64,000 nt of DNA from Luzula sylvatica (lineage: Eukaryota > Streptophyta > Magnoliopsida > Poales > Juncaceae): the NCBI GenBank assembly GCA_946800325.1, contig OX326959.1, positions 9,072,501 through 9,136,500 of the forward strand, given 5' to 3'. Below the pieces are notes generated by a model that saw only the letters and a list, made by a program, of their open reading frames with translations, made no database searches and was not told the origin of the DNA. The translations under genes were made by a program, and so were the position numbers. Shown piece after piece: positions 58,715-64,000 of this stretch (positions within the stretch are counted from its first letter, which is position 1; each line of letters begins with the position of its first letter).

Positions 58715-58766
58715 CAACATTTGATGTTCCTTCTTGAAATTTCAAAATTAAGCGCTTTGACAAATA

Positions 58767-60063
58767 ATGTGGTCATCAGAGGACATAAATAAATGGCTCC
58801 CAATCACATCTTCCCGTACCGCAAAATGGTGGTATTCGACGTTTCATATTGTCACGATCGTGGTCGGTGCCGGTGTGCTCGCCTTGCCCTACGCCATGTC
58901 ACAACTAGGATGGTACCAACAACTAAAATAAACAATAAATTTCATATTTTTCTCTTTTGATGAAACTACTTTGCATTTTCTCCCTATTCTTTGCGCAGGG
59001 GTCCAGGCGTTGCGTTACTCGTTATATCATGGATAATAACTCTATATACCCTATGGCAAATGGTCGAAATGCACGAGATGGTACCGGGAAAGAGGTTTGA
59101 CCGGTACCACGAGTTAGGTCAACATGCTTTTGGGAAAAAATTAGGGTTATGGATAGTCGTGCCGCAACAACTAATCGTCATAGTTGGTGTAAACATAGTT
59201 TACATGCTAACTGGAGGAAAATCTTTGCAGAAGTTCCATGATTTGGTCGTTTGTCCTCGTGGTCGTGTAAATTGCAAAATGATCAGGCTCCCGTACTTCA
59301 TCGTGATTTTCGGTTCGGCACATTTTGTACTGTCTCAACTTCCTAATTTCAATTCCGTTTCAGGGATGTCAATTGCCGCTGCGGTTATGTCTGTTAGGTT
59401 TGTATTAATTATTAATCCCTCTGAATCCTATTAACATGTTTCAAACAAGAAGTTGGATCTTATATAGTTTCAATCTTGTGTGATTATAAAGTAGAACATG
59501 TATCTACAGAAAAATCATAAAATGGTTCTCATGTTATGATTAGTGATGTTAACTAATCCAATTTTGACCGTATTTTGTGCATTCCGAAAAGCACGTCATT
59601 CCTCATTCATATTTTATATTTTGTTTTAGATGTATGATATATTTTAGGGAAATTTTCAAAAAAAACCCCTATTTTTTTGGATATTCTAAAAAATCCCCTA
59701 TCTTTTTGGAAACTCCAAAAAATTCCCTCTACCAAATTTTTATTTTCAAATATCATCCTATGGGGTTAAAATTAATCATGGATGGTGTTAAAAAAAAATT
59801 ATGACCAAAATACCCTTCTTTTTACATATGTAGTAATTAAAATAATATTTTTGTTATTTGTATTAATTTTTATAAAGTCCTAATTTTTTTTAGCTTATAA
59901 TAATTAAAAAAAATTATGATATGTTATATTTATATAATTTTAATATTCATACATTATATATATTTGACTTTTATATAATTTTACATTATATATATTTGAC
60001 TTTTAAATAGAAGGGTATTTTGGTCATAATTTTTTTTTAATACCATTCATGATTAATTTTAAC

Positions 60064-60113
<50 letters not shown>

Positions 60114-62087
60114 TTTTAAAATAAAAGTTTGGTAGAGGGGTTTTTTGGAGTTTCCAAAAAGATAGGGGGTTTTTTAGAATATCCAAAAAAGATAGGAGTT
60201 TTTTAAAAAAAAATTAATGTGTTGTATTTTTTTATATTATTTTACATCTTTTAAGTGTATGATATATTCTTATTAAATAGAATACATGTTATATTCTTTA
60301 CATGATATGATATCCATTTATTTGTTATACCTTTTTAGATGTATCTTTGATATATGATATGCCTTTTCTGAATACAATACATTTTATACTTTTTATATTT
60401 TATGATATCTATTTATGCGTGTATAATACACTTTTTAAGATATAAAAAAAATTTCCATGAGTATTTTGTATAATATTTTTGGACAGGGTCGTATCTTTTG
60501 TATAACAATTTATATTTTTTGGAACGTGTGTTTGAAGTGCACAAATGCGGTCAAAATTTAAACAAAAAATCAAACAGTCAAGTGTTGCAATTTCGTTGAT
60601 GCCGTGCACATGAAATGCATTAGTCGATCCCTGACTAAATATAACTTGTACAGGCAAAATGAGAATTTTCTTGTGACTTTTGAACTATTATATTTGTTTT
60701 TAGTTCGTGAATTTCATGACGAGAACAAACTTTAATGCATTCAGACTTTAAAATTTGTTTTCGTCGTAAAAATTACAAATTTTACAGAAAATATAATCAT
60801 ACAAAAATACAAAAAAGAAAATCTCATGTTGCATGTACAACCTAATGATTTAACCTCACTATTTTTTTTTTTTAAAGAAACTTAATCCACGAATCGTGGA
60901 TATATTTGGTTTTATATTTTCATTGATATAAAACCAAAAAAGACTATGGGGTCATTGGTTATTTAACCTCGTGATTAATTGTCACATATAATGCATGTAA
61001 ACTTTGTTTCTTAGTTACTCAACAATTGCATGGGGAGCCTCGGTAGATACGGGAAAACAGCCACACGTGTCGTACAATTATAAGGGCTCCACAGTAGGAT
61101 CGGTTTTGAAATTCTTCAGTGCACTCGGTACCGTGGCATTCGCCTATGCGAGCCACAGCGTCGTACTTGAGATCCAAGCAACCATTCCATCTACTCCAGA
61201 AAAACCCTCGAAGAAGCCGATGTGGAGAGGCGCTGTAGTCGCATACGTAGTTGTTGCGTTGTGTTATTTCCCCGTCGCTATAGGTGGGTATTGGGCATTT
61301 GGAAACAAAGTTAATGACGATATTTTGCTGACTTTGCAGAAGCCTCAATGGCTTATCGCCACGGCCAACTTATTCGTTGCTATTCATCTTTTGGGTAGTT
61401 ATCAGGTATTTTTATTTTGCATTTTTGTAAAGGGAATATATAACCACTAGATTGTCATTGCAGATTTATGCCATGGTTATTTTTGACATGATTGAAACCA
61501 GAATAATAAAGAAATATGAGGTTCTGCCTAGCTTCGGTATTCGCCTAGTTTCTCGAAGCTTATATGTTGGTAATACACTAACTTAATTTCTTTGGAAAAT
61601 TTACCAAAATCTCGTAATTACGAAGATGATGTTGACTTGATATTTTCGTGTTTTTGTAGCATTTACAATAATTGCTGCGATATGTTTGCCATTATTGGAC
61701 GAGCTACAAGCATTCTTTGGAGGGTTTGTATTTGCCTCTACAACCTTTTTTGTAAGTTCAAAAAATTGTTTGTTTTAAATGATATAAAGTATTGACATTG
61801 TTATATTATAACGTATTTTTTTATGGTAGCTTCCGTGCATTATGTGGCTACGCATTTACAAACCGAAAAGATACAGCCTCTCTTGGTTCGCTAATTGGGT
61901 AAACTTTTAACTGGACTCGACGATAAATTTAATGGAATTTCATATTAAACTCTCTTTTTTCTCCGTGACTTTTTAGGGTTGTATCGTCTTCGGTTTAATA
62001 TTGATGATTTTGGCACCCATTGGAGCTATGCGACAAATTGTGAACAAAGTAAAGGATAATAAACATCAGTGGTTTAATCCAAAATAA
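58767..62087 (+). CDS. LHT: LHT-C: lysine/histidine-transporter-like amino acid permease
   Basis: Seven exons: 58767-58912, 58999-59397, 61015-61405, 61464-61569, 61660-61751, 61830-61898, 61977-62087; GT-AG; 437 aa with every exon the same length as in LHT-B. Starts [20 protein letters not shown], ends HQWFNPK. Differences from B include FASTTFF instead of the family FAPTTFF (proline lost, exon 5), DELQAFF instead of [15 protein letters not shown] instead of FGNEVDDN, and TRIIKKYEV instead of TGIIKKYDV. The frame is intact, so it is probably a functional H+/amino acid symporter or only recently relaxed. Intron 2 is 1617 bp because of a fold-back insertion. Its upstream region is disrupted by an 7.8-kb nest of transposons ending 118 bp before the start codon, so expression may differ from A and B. 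Confidence 0.93.
59647..60213. mobile_element. Fold-back element in LHT-C intron 2
   Basis: 567 bp with about 180-bp TIRs. The left one reads CCCCTATCTTTTTGGAAACTCC, then GGTTAAAATTAATCATGGATGG and ATTATGACCAAAATACCCTT in order; the right one gives the same in reverse complement. TTA flanks it (59644-59646, 60214-60216) and LHT-B intron 2 lacks it. The right arm contains the G45 run. Confidence 0.85.
60066..60110 (+). repeat. Homopolymer of 45 G
   Basis: Uninterrupted G run inside the right TIR. The left TIR has only CCTATGGGGTTAA at the matching place. Confidence 0.9.
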
Positions 62088-62447
62088 ATCATGAGCTCAA
62101 TCTTCTTGATCTTGAATTGATACCAAAAAAAAAATGAAATTCATTTATTATGTTATTTGTGCTCAAATTTCTGTGTGGTCTTCTTGATCTTGAATTGATA
62201 CCAAAAAAAACATGAAATTCATGCATTATGTTAATGTTATTTGAGTGGTGTGCTTGATTTATTGTCGACACAAATCTCGAGTTCAAAATGCTGTTTTCCA
62301 TTTATTTCCATTAATTCAAGTCCTAACCTTCGTCAAAATTATCGAGCCAACCAATTACAAACACAAATCATTCCAAAACAATTATCAAAGAGTAACTAAA
62401 TCGACTAAATGGAACAAAAAAAATACGAGTCCATTTTCGCTCCAATC
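62088..62447 (+). repeat. 3' flank of LHT-C, copy of the LHT-B flank
   Basis: See 48601-48957; after 62447 the two regions are unrelated. It ends in the convergent intergenic gap to the GTE gene (62448-62664), which contains only A-rich DNA. Confidence 0.85.
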
Positions 62448-62664
62448 TCCAACAACGTGCATTTCTACAATTTTTCACAAAAAAAAAAAGCAACAAATAA
62501 AAAAAAAAAAACTTAAACTAGCCTCAATCCTAAGAAAGGCTCGATTAAAATCCCACCACCCCTTCATGTACAACCAAGTTAATATAATAAACTCCCCTAA
62601 TTAGGTTTTAATTCCCATTTAATAATAATATAACACTGATCGAACCAACAATCTAAACCTCAGT

Positions 62665-64000
62665 CTAGTCTATTTCTCCCTCCTCCACATCATCATCTAT
62701 TCGCAACCTATCATCATTATTATTATTATTTTTTTTATTATTATTATTATTATTATTAAATTCCATTTCTTCGTCCTCGTCATCCTCGTCCTTCATAAAA
62801 AGGCCGAGTTGCTCTAACGGGTTCGTACCGGGTTTAAACCCCGACCCGATAATCTCCTCGTCTCCTTTCATGAAACCCGCGTTTATCTCCACCGTTTTCT
62901 CCATCTACAAATCAAATCCAAAATTTTAGTTTCCAAAATATTTAGGGTTTATTTAGGGTTTTAGGTTAAACCTGTTGCAAGGCTTTTCGCGCAGCTTCTC
63001 TCTCTATGGTTCGTCTACGCATAGATTCCTCCGCCTCGGCTTGTATTCTAGCCGCCTCCGCGGCTTTCGCTGCCGCCTCCGCAGCTTTCGCTTCGGCCTC
63101 GAGCTTCGCTTTCGCTACGTGCCAAAAAAGGGTATTTTTGAAATTTTTATTTATGATATATTATTATATTTCGTTTTTTCGTTACCTTCCCTTTTTAACT
63201 TCTCGAGCTCCTCTTTTTCTTGCTTCAACTTTTCCGGATCCTTTTTCGCACCCTGATTAAACACAATATTAAATCAAAATATATATATTAAAATGAGGAA
63301 GGGTATATATGAAAAAAACCTGATCGAGAGTTTTTTCGCGAGCTTTCAAAATAGTATCTGCAAAACGGCCCTTTAACAACGCGGCTCTGTATTGCTTATC
63401 TCCTATATGTATAACATTTTTATTTATTTATTTATTTCTTATTGGGATTAATATTTCATTTTGGGTCCTCGTAATTTCGTTTTCGCTTACCGTCTAATTG
63501 CACGTTCGGTTCTTTTTCGTCTCGTTTCGACTCTTCTGACGATTCTGCCACCAATTAAAAAATTAAAAAATATATTTACATAATTTCAACAAATTCAAAT
63601 ATTTTAAAATTAACTATTCGGTTAATTTTACTTTTTTCTCGATTCATAGATGGACCAGATTCTGCATCCTGCAAACAATAAAAATAGTATATTAAAAACA
63701 GTATATTACATAATTAAATAGTATATTAACAAAATTGACCTTATTTTCATTTAAGGGAGGAGAAGAAGCTTTTGCGTGGGAACCACTTCCTGAAGAACTA
63801 CTCGAGTCCGAATCTGTAATTCGAAAACAGTATATTGAACAAAATCATTAATTTTATTCAATAAATCAATAAATAAATATACCGTGTGAACTAGAGTCAG
63901 AGCTACTGGAGGAACTGGACGTTTCGCATTTTGTCTCCTTTTCAATCACAACTGGAGAGAATTTTTTCAATGGAGGTTCGTTTCCTTCTATATCGACCTC
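62665..64000 (-). CDS. GTE: GTE-type bromodomain transcription factor, C-terminal part (partial)
   Basis: Eight exons on -, GT-AG and phase-consistent: 64000 (cut)-63883, 63813-63740, 63668-63632, 63544-63491, 63399-63320, 63252-63186, 63114-62972, 62904-62665. Plant GTE proteins (BET-like, binding acetylated histones in the nucleus) end in a Ser-rich linker, a coiled coil and VEEGEID. Here: ETSSSSSSDSSSH, then DSDSSSSSGSGS, KQYRAALLKGRFADTILKA, KDPEKLKQEKEELEKLKRE, an Ala/Glu-rich helix (AEAKAAEAAAKAAEAARIQA), REAARKALQQMEKTVEINAG, NPLEQLGLFMKDED, an Asn/Lys run and DDVEEGEID. This is closest in style to GTE8/9/10/11. Bromodomain and NET domain would lie beyond the right edge. The poly-Asn run (ATT repeats at 62713-62757) is a microsatellite in the last exon. 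Confidence 0.92.

Noticed and set aside
62975..63260. Open frames on + in the GTE region
   Set aside because: Antisense to the Ala/Glu-rich coiled-coil exon of the GTE gene; Ser/Arg/Ala-rich text is a complement effect.

Overview
The window is nuclear DNA of a flowering plant, most likely an AT-rich dicot genome. This rests on GT-AG introns, plant-type copia, Helitron, CACTA, MULE and hAT elements, long (AT)n arrays, and two recognisable plant gene families. The host genes are three intact tandem copies of a lysine/histidine-transporter-like (LHT, AAAP family) amino acid permease, here called A (35938-38306), B (45791-48600) and C (58767-62087), all on +. The 3' half of a GTE-type bromodomain transcription factor gene enters from the right edge on - (62665-64000). 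Almost everything else is mobile DNA, often nested.

Left third (1-24.4 kb). A very young LTR retrotransposon (1507-9618) has 1409-bp LTRs that I can tell apart at only two positions. It carries a complete gag ORF (784 aa) and a second ORF resembling the plant 'putative transposon protein' family, but no protease, integrase or reverse transcriptase. Its U3 and internal spacers are packed with CCGTTCGAACGG-like palindromes. Next comes a Helitron-like segment with a 345-bp tandem repeat, whose 3' end (12309) interrupts the LTR of an old, decayed copia element (12310-19858, -). That element in turn sits inside the reverse transcriptase of a third, internally deleted copia element (19859-22113, -). 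A further copia LTR with leader follows (22836-about 24.4 kb).

Middle (25-34 kb). A diverged inverted duplication folds around about 28.6 kb. Its arms were later hit by Helitrons in opposite orientations, a TTA-TSD MITE and other small elements. The right arm lies upstream of LHT-A and a direct copy lies upstream of LHT-B, so the arms look like duplicated LHT upstream DNA. A hAT-type element (33321-33967) follows.

Right half (35-64 kb). The three LHT genes share an identical seven-exon plan. B and C are the closest pair: equal exon lengths, alignable 1-kb intron 2, near-identical 3' flanks. Intron 2 of C gained a 567-bp fold-back element containing 45 consecutive G. The promoter of C is split by a three-level nest: MULE (50849-58648) containing CACTA (53304-58610) containing a related MULE (55129-58359), each with a target-site duplication. 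Only about 118 bp of the original upstream sequence remains next to the start codon of C. Smaller items include a SCAR/WAVE gene fragment (39664-39948), a hAT MITE (41948-42113) and tRNA-like SINE heads. Functionally, the only pathway visible is proton-coupled amino acid uptake by the LHT cluster; the GTE gene is a chromatin-reader neighbour with no evident link. All boundaries and family names come from reading the sequence by eye; no searches were run.
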